This document shows, one piece after another, positions 1 to 7,852 of a stretch of 64,000 nt of DNA. Location: contig NZ_CBCSIQ010000018.1 in NCBI RefSeq assembly GCF_965139615.1, positions 26,817-90,816 of the forward strand, written 5' to 3'. The number at the start of each line of letters is the position of its first letter. Positions within the stretch are counted from its first letter, which is position 1. Under the pieces are notes generated by a model. It did no database searches. It was not told the DNA's origin and worked only from the letters and a program-made list of their open reading frames with translations. A program made the translations under genes and the position numbers. This DNA comes from Kerstersia similis. Its GTDB lineage: Bacteria; Pseudomonadota; Gammaproteobacteria; Burkholderiales; Burkholderiaceae_B.

Positions 1-1092
1 CTCACCTTCGTGCACCCTTTTGACGACCCGGATGTGATCGCCGGCCAGGGCACGGTCGCCATGGAGATCCTGCACCAGCATCCTGGCCCGATTGAAGCGG
101 TTTTCGTCGCCATAGGCGGCGGCGGCCTGGTTTCCGGCGTCGGTTCCTACATCAAGGCGCTGCGCCCGGAAATCAAGATCATCGGTGTGCAGACCGTCGA
201 TTCCGATGCCATGCTGCGCAGCGTGCAGGCAGGCAAGCGCATCACGCTCTCGGATGTCGGCCTGTTTTCGGACGGCACGGCCGTCAAGCAGGTCGGGCAG
301 GAAACCTTCCGCATTGCCCGCGAAGTCGTCGATGAATTCGTCGTGGTCGATACCGACGAAATCTGTGCCGCGCTCAAGGATGTCTTCACCGAAACCCGCA
401 GCGTGCTCGAACCCGCTGGCGCCATGGCGCTGGCCGCTGCCAAGAAGTATGCGGCCGAACGCAAGCTGAAGAACAAGACGCTGATCACGATTGCCTGTGG
501 CGCGAACATGAATTTCGACCGGATGCGCTTCGTGGCCGAGCGCACCGCCATCGGCGAACAACGTGAAGCCCTGTTCGCCGTCAGCATGCCCGAGCAGCGC
601 GGCAGCTTCCGCCGCTTCTGTGAACTGCTGGGCGACCGCGCCGTCACCGAGTTCAAGTACCGCATGGAAGACAGCGACCGCGCCCATGTGTTCGTCGGCC
701 TGCAAGTCAGCTCACCCGCAGAAGCGGAAAAACTGGCTGGCAATCTGCGCAAGCATGATTTCGACATTCTCGACCTGACGCAGAATGAACTGGCCAAGAC
801 CCATCTGCGCCATATGGTAGGCGGGAAATCCTCTCAGGCAACCGACGAACTGCTGTACCGCTTCGACTTTCCCGAGCGCCCCGGCGCCCTGATGCGTTTT
901 CTGGCGGCCATGCAGCCGGACTGGAACATCAGCCTGTTCCACTACCGCAATCAGGGCGGCGATGCGGCCAGCGTGCTGATCGGCATCCAGGTTCCCAGCG
1001 CCGACCGCAAGGCCTTCCGCGAGTTCCTGAAAGCACTGGATTATCCGCACGCCAACGAAACGGATAACCCCGCGTACCGCTTGTTCCTGTAA
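1..1092 (+). CDS. ilvA: Threonine ammonia-lyase, biosynthetic (5' truncated by window edge)
   Basis: Pyridoxal-phosphate enzyme that deaminates threonine to 2-oxobutanoate, the first step of isoleucine synthesis. The reading frame is already open at base 1, so the N-terminus with the Schiff-base lysine lies outside the window; 363 residues are visible. The glycine-rich phosphate-binding loop (GGGGLVSG) is near the start. The C-terminal half carries two ACT-like regulatory repeats, the first beginning around LFAVSMPEQRGSF and the second around LLYRFDFPERPGAL. These repeats identify the long, isoleucine-feedback-inhibited biosynthetic form rather than the short catabolic one. A GC-rich hairpin follows the stop codon. 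Confidence 0.95.
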   Translation, partial: LTFVHPFDDPDVIAGQGTVAMEILHQHPGPIEAVFVAIGGGGLVSGVGSYIKALRPEIKIIGVQTVDSDAMLRSVQAGKRITLSDVGLFSDGTAVKQVGQETFRIAREVVDEFVVVDTDEICAALKDVFTETRSVLEPAGAMALAAAKKYAAERKLKNKTLITIACGANMNFDRMRFVAERTAIGEQREALFAVSMPEQRGSFRRFCELLGDRAVTEFKYRMEDSDRAHVFVGLQVSSPAEAEKLAGNLRKHDFDILDLTQNELAKTHLRHMVGGKSSQATDELLYRFDFPERPGALMRFLAAMQPDWNISLFHYRNQGGDAASVLIGIQVPSADRKAFREFLKALDYPHANETDNPAYRLFL

Positions 1093-1099
1093 TCGCCGC

Positions 1100-1127
1100 C
1101 GCCGTCCGGCCCAACCACCGGACGGCG
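1100..1127 (+). terminator. GC-rich hairpin after ilvA
   Basis: Perfect 10-bp inverted repeat CGCCGTCCGG / CCGGACGGCG with an 8-base loop, 7 bases after the ilvA stop. No U-tract follows, so intrinsic termination is uncertain; it may instead act as a 3' stability hairpin. Confidence 0.4.
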
Positions 1128-1147
1128 CAGGCTTTCTGCGAGCAGTC

Positions 1148-2440
1148 ATGATGCCCAGCCCAGACTTCCGTGCCGATGAACTGCTGCGCCGACTGTTTCA
1201 GGCAGCCATTTCAGCGGCTGACCCGGCCCGCTGCCTAGCCCCTTATATCGCTGACCTGCGTGCCCGCGTACGCGGCGGGAGAGTTGTCGTCATTGGGGCA
1301 GGCAAAGCCTCTGCCGCCATGGCCGCTGCCCTGGAAAACGCCTGGGACGGCCCGCTGGAAGGCCTGGTGGTCACACGCTACGGCCATGCCGTTCCGTGCC
1401 GCCAGATTGAAATCATCGAGGCCGCCCACCCCGTGCCGGACAGCGCGGGCGCTGCCGCGGCACAACGCATGCAGGACTGCGTCACCGGGCTAGGCCCACG
1501 GGATCTGGTCATCGGCCTGTTTTCCGGCGGTGGTTCGGCTTTGCTGGCTGCACCACTACCCGGCATTGCCCTCGCGGACAAACAGGCGCTGAACCGCGCG
1601 CTGCTGGCCAGCGGCGCGTCGATTTCGGAAATGAACTGCGTCCGCCGCCACCTCTCGGCCGTCAAGGGCGGCCGTCTGGCGGCCGCCTGCTATCCGGCAC
1701 AGGTCGTCAATCTGCTGATCTCCGATGTGCCGGGCGATGATCCCGCCGACATAGCATCCGGCCCGACCGTTCCCGATATGACAACGCGCGCGCAGGCAAT
1801 TGCCGTATTACAGCGCTACGGTATCGCCCTGCCCGCCGCCTTGCAGCAGGTGCTATGCTCGCCGGCAGCGGAATCCCGCAAACCTGGCGACCCAGCCCTG
1901 CCTGCCATCATCACGCACCTGATCGCAACGCCACGCCTGGCATTGCAGGCGGCCGCACAGGCGGCGCATGCCGCAGGGATTTCCCCCTATATCCTGGGCG
2001 ATGCCATCGAAGGCGAAGCGCGCGAAGTGGCGCGCGCCATGGCCGGCATGGCGCTGTCCTGCCGACGCTACAACGAGCCCTTTCCTGCCCCCTGCGTGCT
2101 GCTGTCCGGCGGCGAAACGACGGTCACGCTGCGAGGCCAGGGGCGCGGTGGCCGCAATGTGGAGTTCCTGTTGGCCCTGGCCCTGGCGCTGCGCGGCGAG
2201 CCGGGCATTCATGCCCTGGCCGCCGACACGGATGGCGTGGACGGCCAGGAACCGGTTGCCGGTGCCTGCATCCGCCCGGATACGCTGGCCCGCGCCCGCG
2301 CCATGGGGCTGGACCCGATGGGCAGCCTGGCCAACAATGATGCTCATGGCTTCTTCGAAAGCCTGGGCGATGGCGTCATCACCGGCCCTACCCTGACCAA
2401 CGTCAACGATTTCCGCGCCCTGCTGATCCTGCCAGACTGA
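1148..2440 (+). CDS. ttuD: Glycerate 2-kinase (TtuD/GckA family, DUF4147-MOFRL)
   Basis: Phosphorylates D-glycerate to 2-phosphoglycerate at the end of the glyoxylate, tartrate or serine-type glycerate pathways. Older annotation calls this family hydroxypyruvate reductase. The 430-residue length is typical. Visible hallmarks are the N-terminal VVIGAGKASAAMA motif, the glycine loop FSGGGSALL, the family signature SAVKGGRLAAAC followed by SDVPGDDPADIASGPT, and the C-terminal MOFRL segment with TDGVDG. Two consecutive ATG codons open the gene. It lies downstream of ilvA on the same strand and converges on dctD, 35 bases away. No tartrate or glyoxylate genes are adjacent, so its pathway partner cannot be told from context. 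Confidence 0.9.
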   Translation: MMPSPDFRADELLRRLFQAAISAADPARCLAPYIADLRARVRGGRVVVIGAGKASAAMAAALENAWDGPLEGLVVTRYGHAVPCRQIEIIEAAHPVPDSAGAAAAQRMQDCVTGLGPRDLVIGLFSGGGSALLAAPLPGIALADKQALNRALLASGASISEMNCVRRHLSAVKGGRLAAACYPAQVVNLLISDVPGDDPADIASGPTVPDMTTRAQAIAVLQRYGIALPAALQQVLCSPAAESRKPGDPALPAIITHLIATPRLALQAAAQAAHAAGISPYILGDAIEGEAREVARAMAGMALSCRRYNEPFPAPCVLLSGGETTVTLRGQGRGGRNVEFLLALALALRGEPGIHALAADTDGVDGQEPVAGACIRPDTLARARAMGLDPMGSLANNDAHGFFESLGDGVITGPTLTNVNDFRALLILPD

Positions 2441-2475
2441 ACCGCCCACCCGCGGCATACGCGCAGCCGCCACAT

Positions 2476-3846
2476 TCAGGACAGGCTCAAGCCATACTTG
2501 CGCACCTTGTCATGCAAGGTAGTCTTGGGCACCTGCAAAGCCGCACTGGCGCGCGTCAGGCTGTTGCCATGGCGGCGCAAGGCCTCGACGATCAAGGCCC
2601 GCTCGAAATCGGCCACGGCCTGAGCCAGGGGCCGTTCCTGCGTCATGGCGTCATCTGCGCCGCCGGCGCTGGCGAAAGGCGGAAATCCTGCAGCGATCCC
2701 CAGCACGCAACGTTCCGCCGCGTTGCGCAATTCACGCACATTGCCCGGCCAGTGATACGCCATCATGCTGCGCAAGCGGCCCGGATCCTGCGCCAGTGGC
2801 TCACGCCCGTGGCGGCTGGCCGCCTGCAGCGCAAAATGCTCGAACAGGATACCGATGTCCTCACGCCGTTCGCGCAAGGGAGGCAAGGGCAAGGTTGCCA
2901 CGCTCAGGCGATAGTACAGATCCGCCCGGAATCCGCCGCTTTCCGCCAGCGCCAGCAAATCCACCTTGGTCGCAGCGACCACGCGGCAATCCACCAGCAC
3001 GGGCGTATTGGATCCCAGACGCTCCAGCGTACGCTCCTGCAGGACACGCAAGAGTTTGACCTGCATGGACATCGGCATGCTTTCGATTTCGTCCAGAAAC
3101 AGCGTCCCGCCGCTGGCATGTTCGATGCGGCCGATACGGCGCCGGCCAGCGCCCGTGAACGCGCCTGCCTCATGTCCGAATATCTCGCTCTCAAACAGAT
3201 GCTCAGGCAAGCCACCGCAATTGATTGCGACAAAATTGCCATGGCGCCGCACACTGGCTTCATGCAGGCAACGCGCCACCAGCTCCTTGCCGGTGCCGGT
3301 TTCACCGTGGATCAGCACATCGGCTTCGCTGTGCCCCAGTTCCGCCACCAGCCGCCGCACACGGCGCATGGGTTCGGATTCCCCCAGAATGCGGGCATCT
3401 ATCGTGTCGCGGTTCTGCAGCGTTGCCCGCAACGCACGCACCTCCAGCGTCAGGCGCCGATGCTCCTGCGCCCGCCGCACGAGTTCCACCAGGTAATCGG
3501 GTGCGAATGGTTTTTCAATGAAATCATGTGCGCCATCTTTCATGGCCTGCACGGCCAGCGCCACATCCCCATGTCCGGTCATCAGGATCACGGGCAGTTC
3601 GGCATCCTGTGCCTGCAATTGCCGCAACAGCGCCATGCCATCCATGCCCGGCAGACGCATATCCGTAACGACCAGCCCCGGCGCGGCGCCCGCTTCGAGA
3701 CGGCGCAGCGCCTGCTCGGCGCTCTCTACCGCTTCCACGGCGATATCCGCCAGCTGCAGCGTCTGCACACAGCCCAGACGCACATTTTCATCGTCCTCAA
3801 CCAGCAGGACACTCAGTGCCGGACCAGCCGCTGCGGCGCTTTTCAT
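2476..3846 (-). CDS. dctD: C4-dicarboxylate sigma-54 response regulator DctD
   Basis: NtrC-type activator that drives sigma-54 transcription of dctA. Three domains are visible in 456 residues. The receiver domain has the acidic pair EDD and phospho-acceptor Asp62 in VVTDMRLPG. The AAA+ domain has Walker A GETGTGKE and an intact GAFTGA loop that contacts sigma-54. A Fis-type helix-turn-helix ends the protein (LTRASAALQVPKTTLHDKVRKYGLS). The intact GAFTGA motif means it should be a true sigma-54 activator. Its start overlaps the stop of dctB by ATGA, so the two are translationally coupled. Its likely target sites lie upstream of dctA in this window. Confidence 0.95.
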   Translation of the reverse strand: MKSAAAAGPALSVLLVEDDENVRLGCVQTLQLADIAVEAVESAEQALRRLEAGAAPGLVVTDMRLPGMDGMALLRQLQAQDAELPVILMTGHGDVALAVQAMKDGAHDFIEKPFAPDYLVELVRRAQEHRRLTLEVRALRATLQNRDTIDARILGESEPMRRVRRLVAELGHSEADVLIHGETGTGKELVARCLHEASVRRHGNFVAINCGGLPEHLFESEIFGHEAGAFTGAGRRRIGRIEHASGGTLFLDEIESMPMSMQVKLLRVLQERTLERLGSNTPVLVDCRVVAATKVDLLALAESGGFRADLYYRLSVATLPLPPLRERREDIGILFEHFALQAASRHGREPLAQDPGRLRSMMAYHWPGNVRELRNAAERCVLGIAAGFPPFASAGGADDAMTQERPLAQAVADFERALIVEALRRHGNSLTRASAALQVPKTTLHDKVRKYGLSLS

Positions 3847-5897
3847 CTGGCGTTTTCCTTTGCCGGCGCTGCCGGTGCAGCAGGCAAGTCCACAATGAAC
3901 AATGCGCCGCCGCTGGCTGCCGCCGCCGCGCTCAGCGTGCCGCCGAAATCACGCACGATGCCGGCCGAAATCGCCAGCCCCAGCCCCAGGCCACGGCCGG
4001 CATCCTTGGTCGTAAAGAAGGGTTCGAACAAGTGCGCCAGCACCTCTTCCGGCAGACCGGGCCCGTTGTCCGCCACTTCGATGCGTACCCGGTCGCCTTC
4101 TCGTTTGGCGCTGAGGCGAACAGCGGGCGCCGCATGCCCTTCGACGGCATCCAACGCGTTCCCGATCAGGTTGACCAGCACTTGCTCCAGGCGGTTGGCG
4201 TCGCACAGGGCGGTCACACCACCAGCGATCATCATGCGCATCCCGGCCCCGACCTGACGCAAACGCGGTTCCAGCAGAAACAGCGCGTTGTCGATCGTCC
4301 GGCGCACATCCACCGGCTGCGGCGCGCCATCGGACTTGCGCGCAAACAACTTGAGCCGGCTGGTCAGGCCGCCCATGGTATCGACCAGCGTGCCTATGCG
4401 ATCCAGATTCCCCCGCGCGGCCGCCAGGTCGCCACGTTCCATGAAGCGGCCGGCATTGCTGGACAATGTCCGCAGGGCCGCCAGCGGCTGGCTCAGTTCA
4501 TGCGCCAGCTCGGCCGACAATTGCCCGATGACTGCCATCTTGCCCGCATGCACCAGTTCATCCTGGGCCGCATGCAGATGCCGCGTACGCTCCTCGACCT
4601 TACGTTCCAGCTCGTCATGCGCCCGCTGCAGCGCTTCGCGCGCCTGCAGGCGCTCACGCAAATAGGCGCGGCGCTGCTGCCAGAGCAGCAACATAATGCA
4701 TATCAGCGCCGTGGCTGCAGCCGCCAGCGCCGCGCGCGTCCAGGCCATCCAGGTCAGGTGCCCGGCGGGTGACAGCACGGTCAGCGTCCAGCCGGTATCC
4801 CCCAAGGGCTGGGCTTGCGCCAGATACATCGGTGCGGCCCAGCCGTCAGCCGCTGCCCCTGCCGGCGACGGCAGGCTCACCAGGGCCGCGCCATCAGGCA
4901 AAGCCTGGCTTTCCACCAGCCCCAGCGGAGCCAGAGGCTGATCGAAATACTGCAAGCTGGCACGCAGGCGCTCGCGCGCCTCATCCGCCAGGGGCCTCAT
5001 GGCAGAAAATTTCCACGCCGGCGACGAAGCCAGGATGACAATACCGTTGGCATCGGTCACCAGCACCGGAATATCCACACTGCGCCAAGACTGCTCCAAC
5101 TGCTCCAGCCCGACCTTGACCACCGCGACACCCGCCAGCTCCCCGTCCTCATACAGCGGCGACGACAGGTAATAGCCAGGGTCTCCACGCGTCGTACCGA
5201 CGCCAAAAAATCGCCCGGTGCGGCCAGCCGCCGCTTCGCGGAAATAGTCACGGTAGGACAGGTCTTCCCCAAGGAAGCTATCAGGCTGCTGCCAATTACT
5301 GCTGGCCAGCACCTGGCCCTGCGTATTCAGAATGTAGATGGCACGCGTGCCTGCGAGCCGGTTCAGGCTTTCAAGAAACCGATTGACCGCCAGGGGCAAC
5401 GCCTGCGCATCATCCGCCCTGCCCGCCGCAAGAGGAGGCGAGGCAGGTTCTGCTTCCGCTGCGGCCTCACGGTCCAGGGCCGCATCCGCGCCAGCAATGT
5501 CGCCGGCATCCTGCGCCATACCGGCGAGAAGCTCATCAAGGCTGGAGGCATCCACTGCCCTTGCGCCCTCGGGTGGCGCCGCAGGCTGAAGCTGCCGGGG
5601 CGCCAGCATCAAACGGACGTCACGCTCCAGCGCGAGCGTGGCGGGCAGGAACGCATATTTGTCGATCTGCCGCTCCAGGCTGGCGGCATACAGGGCCACA
5701 CGGCCCTGACCGGCGCGCTGCAAGGCATCGAGATCATCGCTCATGCTATGGCGATAACCGGCCCAGCCCGCCAGCGCAGACAGCAGCGCGATCCCTGGCA
5801 ACAACAGCCCCAGTCTGCGGAAAAAACGGGATACGGGCATCAGGTCGATCCAGAATGGAAACGCTCGACGCATCATAGCAGAGCCATTCCGCCTCAT
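3843..5897 (-). CDS. dctB: C4-dicarboxylate sensor histidine kinase DctB
   Basis: Membrane sensor kinase partner of DctD. One transmembrane helix lies at about residues 29-47. A large periplasmic sensor region runs to about residue 385, followed by a second helix rich in Ala and Leu. A cytoplasmic coiled coil then leads to the H-box (AELAHELSQPLAALR, about residue 466) and an HATPase domain with NLIGNALDAVEG, DNGPGLP and GRGLGLGLAIS. The sensor region contains an Ala/Pro/Glu-rich stretch at about residues 101-168 that looks inserted between the first long helix and the PAS-like fold. Several in-frame ATG codons (5897, 5876, 5840) could start the protein; none has a clearly better ribosome-binding site, so the longest is given. 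It overlaps dctD by 4 bases. Confidence 0.92.
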   Translation of the reverse strand: MRRNGSAMMRRAFPFWIDLMPVSRFFRRLGLLLPGIALLSALAGWAGYRHSMSDDLDALQRAGQGRVALYAASLERQIDKYAFLPATLALERDVRLMLAPRQLQPAAPPEGARAVDASSLDELLAGMAQDAGDIAGADAALDREAAAEAEPASPPLAAGRADDAQALPLAVNRFLESLNRLAGTRAIYILNTQGQVLASSNWQQPDSFLGEDLSYRDYFREAAAGRTGRFFGVGTTRGDPGYYLSSPLYEDGELAGVAVVKVGLEQLEQSWRSVDIPVLVTDANGIVILASSPAWKFSAMRPLADEARERLRASLQYFDQPLAPLGLVESQALPDGAALVSLPSPAGAAADGWAAPMYLAQAQPLGDTGWTLTVLSPAGHLTWMAWTRAALAAAATALICIMLLLWQQRRAYLRERLQAREALQRAHDELERKVEERTRHLHAAQDELVHAGKMAVIGQLSAELAHELSQPLAALRTLSSNAGRFMERGDLAAARGNLDRIGTLVDTMGGLTSRLKLFARKSDGAPQPVDVRRTIDNALFLLEPRLRQVGAGMRMMIAGGVTALCDANRLEQVLVNLIGNALDAVEGHAAPAVRLSAKREGDRVRIEVADNGPGLPEEVLAHLFEPFFTTKDAGRGLGLGLAISAGIVRDFGGTLSAAAAASGGALFIVDLPAAPAAPAKENAR

Positions 5898-5929
5898 GCG
5901 CCTGCCCGCCCGGCGGCCTGGCCTCGCCT

Positions 5930-5963
5930 GCCGCCCTCGCTGCCGTCACAGGCAGCGGGCGGC
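5930..5963 (-). terminator. Bulged hairpin between dctA and dctB
   Basis: GCCGCCCTCGCTGCC pairs with GGCAGCGGGCGGC across a 6-base loop with one bulged base. It lies in the 91-base gap downstream of dctA. There is no U-tract on the minus strand. It could protect the dctA 3' end or reduce read-through into dctBD. Confidence 0.3.
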
Positions 5964-5988
5964 GTCTCTGCACCGGGGTGCCGACCCC

Positions 5989-7446
5989 TCATGCGGCGCG
6001 TTCTGCGCTGCCCGGAGCAGACCTTGCCGCAGCCAATGCCGGCGCCTCATTCTCCACCTCCGCCACCTCGGCCTGCAGGCCGTCCGCCAGCGCTTCATCC
6101 TGCCCGTCCAGGGCCTTTTCCCACTTGGCGACTACTGCGGTGGCAATCGTATTGCCCAGCACGTTGGTCGCGCTGCGCCCCATATCAAGGAAGTGGTCTA
6201 TCCCCAGGATCAGCAAAATGCCGGCTTCCGGCAGTCCGAACATGGGCAGCACGGCGGCGACCACCACCAGCGACGCACGCGGCACCCCGGCAATGCCCTT
6301 GCTGGACACCATCAGCACCAGCAGCATCAGAAACTGCTGCTGCAGCGACAACGGAATATCGTAGGCCTGCGAGATGAACAAGGCCACGAAGGTCGTGTAG
6401 ATCATCGAGCCATCCAGATTGAAGGAATAGCCCAGCGGCAGCACGAAACCGATCAGGCGCTTGCGCACGCCGAAAGCTTCCAGCTTTTCCATGACCAGCG
6501 GATAGGCCGCTTCGCTGGAGGCCGTGGAAAAGCCCAGCAGCATAGGCTCGCGCACGGCGCGCACCAGGCGAAAGACATCGCGCCCCAGCACCATGAAGCC
6601 CGCGCCGATCAACACGATCCAGAGCGCCACCAGCGCAATGGCGAAACACAGCATGAAGCGGCCATAGACCATCAGGATGCCCAGGCCTTCCGTCGTGATG
6701 ATATTGGCGACGGCACCGAACACACCCAGCGGCGCAAAGCGCATGACATAGTTCGTCACGCGCAGCATCACCGGCACCAGGCCTTCGATGGATTGCGCCA
6801 GCACCAGGGAAGTCTTGTCGCGCAAGTGACCCAGTGCCAGGCCGAAGAAGACCGCGAATACCAGGATCTGCAGAATCTCGTTGTTGGCCATGGCTTCGAC
6901 GAAATTGCGCGGCACCACATGCAGCAGGAAATCGTGCAGGTTCAGCGACCCGGTACTGAGGCCGGAACTGGCGCGCGCATCAGGCAAAGGCACGCCGACA
7001 TTGGCCCCAGGCTGCAGCAGATTGGCAAACAGCAGGCCCAGCAGCAGCGACACGAACGACGCCATCATGAACCAGCCCACCGCCTTGCCGCCAATGCGCC
7101 CTACCGCCCGGCCATCGCCCATGCTGGCCAGACCGGCCACCAGGGTCGCAAAAATCAGCGGCGCGATGATCATCTTGATCATGCGCATGAACAGCTCAGT
7201 CAGCATTGCGAAATAGCTGGCGATTTCCTTGGCCTGCGCCGCGCTGCCCGCCCACAGGTGACAGGCATACCCCACGACTATGCCCACCACCAGCGCAATG
7301 AGTATCCACTGGGTCAGCCGGTTCATTTTTGGTTTTTTTCTTGGCGCTGATGGCGCCGGAGCACCGGCACTGCCGGAAGCCTGCTGGGAACTGCTGTGCG
7401 CGGCTGCATCCGGCGCAGTGGGGTTTGCGCTATGGCGTGTCGTCAT
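5989..7446 (-). CDS. dctA: C4-dicarboxylate:cation symporter DctA
   Basis: Inner-membrane secondary transporter of the DAACS family, importing succinate, fumarate and malate with protons or sodium. The start at 7446 is chosen because GGAGAG lies just upstream; an upstream in-frame start at 7539 would include the promoter. The 485-residue product has an unusual 40-residue hydrophilic Ala/Ser/Pro-rich N-terminus before the usual start-like MNRLTQW. Family motifs are intact: the serine-rich hairpin VSSKGIAGVPRAS and the substrate/cation-site signature DHFLDMGRSATNVLGN. It is the first gene of a codirectional dctA-dctB-dctD set and is preceded by a sigma-54 promoter and repeated upstream sites. 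Confidence 0.95.
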   Translation of the reverse strand: MTTRHSANPTAPDAAAHSSSQQASGSAGAPAPSAPRKKPKMNRLTQWILIALVVGIVVGYACHLWAGSAAQAKEIASYFAMLTELFMRMIKMIIAPLIFATLVAGLASMGDGRAVGRIGGKAVGWFMMASFVSLLLGLLFANLLQPGANVGVPLPDARASSGLSTGSLNLHDFLLHVVPRNFVEAMANNEILQILVFAVFFGLALGHLRDKTSLVLAQSIEGLVPVMLRVTNYVMRFAPLGVFGAVANIITTEGLGILMVYGRFMLCFAIALVALWIVLIGAGFMVLGRDVFRLVRAVREPMLLGFSTASSEAAYPLVMEKLEAFGVRKRLIGFVLPLGYSFNLDGSMIYTTFVALFISQAYDIPLSLQQQFLMLLVLMVSSKGIAGVPRASLVVVAAVLPMFGLPEAGILLILGIDHFLDMGRSATNVLGNTIATAVVAKWEKALDGQDEALADGLQAEVAEVENEAPALAAARSAPGSAERAA

Positions 7447-7495
7447 TGTTTTCTCTCCACCTGTAGATACCGGCCTGAACCGGACCCAGATATCT

Positions 7496-7511
7496 AGCAA
7501 GTGCCGTGCCA
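7496..7511 (-). promoter_or_regulatory. Sigma-54 promoter of dctA (-24/-12)
   Basis: Read on the minus strand the sequence is TGGCACGGCACTTGCT, an exact match to the sigma-54 consensus TGGCAC-N5-TTGCW with the invariant GG and GC at the correct spacing. It ends 49 bases upstream of the dctA start codon. With DctD encoded next door, this is the expected dicarboxylate-inducible promoter. Confidence 0.93.
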
Positions 7512-7583
7512 ACTTTCCACGGCCTGTAGAAAAACCCAATACCTTGAAAAAAAAGCGGTTTTCAGCATTCCTCGCATGGCCAG

Positions 7584-7634
7584 ATTCGGAAATCCGGACA
7601 AACCGCCGCCAAATCCATCCGGAAATCCGAACAA
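7584..7634 (-). promoter_or_regulatory. Repeated sites upstream of the dctA promoter (candidate DctD binding sites)
   Basis: Two near-identical 18-mers, ATTCGGAAATCCGGACAA (7584-7601) and ATCCGGAAATCCGAACAA (7617-7634), differ at two positions and are offset by 33 bases, about three helical turns. Each is partly self-complementary (TCCGGA/TCGGA half-sites). A more diverged copy (ATCCGGTTTCTGTCCGAC) follows directly. They lie about 75-140 bases upstream of the sigma-54 promoter, where enhancer sites for an NtrC-type activator are expected. Assignment to DctD is inferred from position. Confidence 0.65.
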
Positions 7635-7654
7635 TCCGGTTTCTGTCCGACGGT

Positions 7655-7684
7655 TTCCCAGACGGGCTGCCTTGCGCTTATACT
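7655..7684 (+). promoter_or_regulatory. Candidate sigma-70 promoter of thiC
   Basis: TTCCCA, 18-base spacer, TATACT. Transcription would begin near 7691, at the 5' edge of the TPP riboswitch, which supports the assignment although the -35 box is weak. Confidence 0.5.
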
Positions 7685-7689
7685 GGCTG

Positions 7690-7782
7690 CCACGCAGGGG
7701 TACATCCCGCCGCCTATCCAGGCGGGGTTGTTGAGAGAGTCCCTTCGTACCAGTACGGATAATGCCGATGCTGGGAGCGTAT
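7690..7782 (+). ncRNA. TPP riboswitch (THI element)
   Basis: The conserved THI-box blocks appear in order: AGGGGTAC after the first P1 strand, TTGAGA (variant of CTGAGA), then ACCAGTACGGATAATGCC and GCTGGGAGCGT. The P1 strands ACGC (near 7692) and GCGT (near 7778) can pair. It precedes thiC, the usual target. A 9-bp hairpin (ATGCCGGGC / GCCCGGTAT, 7781-7808) follows at once and could be part of the expression platform. It has only a weak pyrimidine run after it, so control may act on translation rather than termination. Confidence 0.9.
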
Positions 7783-7852
7783 GCCGGGCCTTTCTGCGCG
7801 CCCGGTATCCTTCCTTATCGGCTCCACGATTCCTTCTTCATGGAGCTTCACC

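Noticed and set aside
2512..4257. Long plus-strand open frame opposite dctD and dctB
   Set aside because: It is antisense to two clearly conserved genes and its composition (Arg/His/Gln-rich) is that of a high-GC shadow frame. The same applies to other long frames opposite or out of phase with real genes.
7781..7852. Longer N-terminus for ThiC from ATG 7781
   Set aside because: The ATG lies in the TPP aptamer and the added residues do not resemble the ThiC N-terminus; TTG 7853 has a ribosome-binding site.
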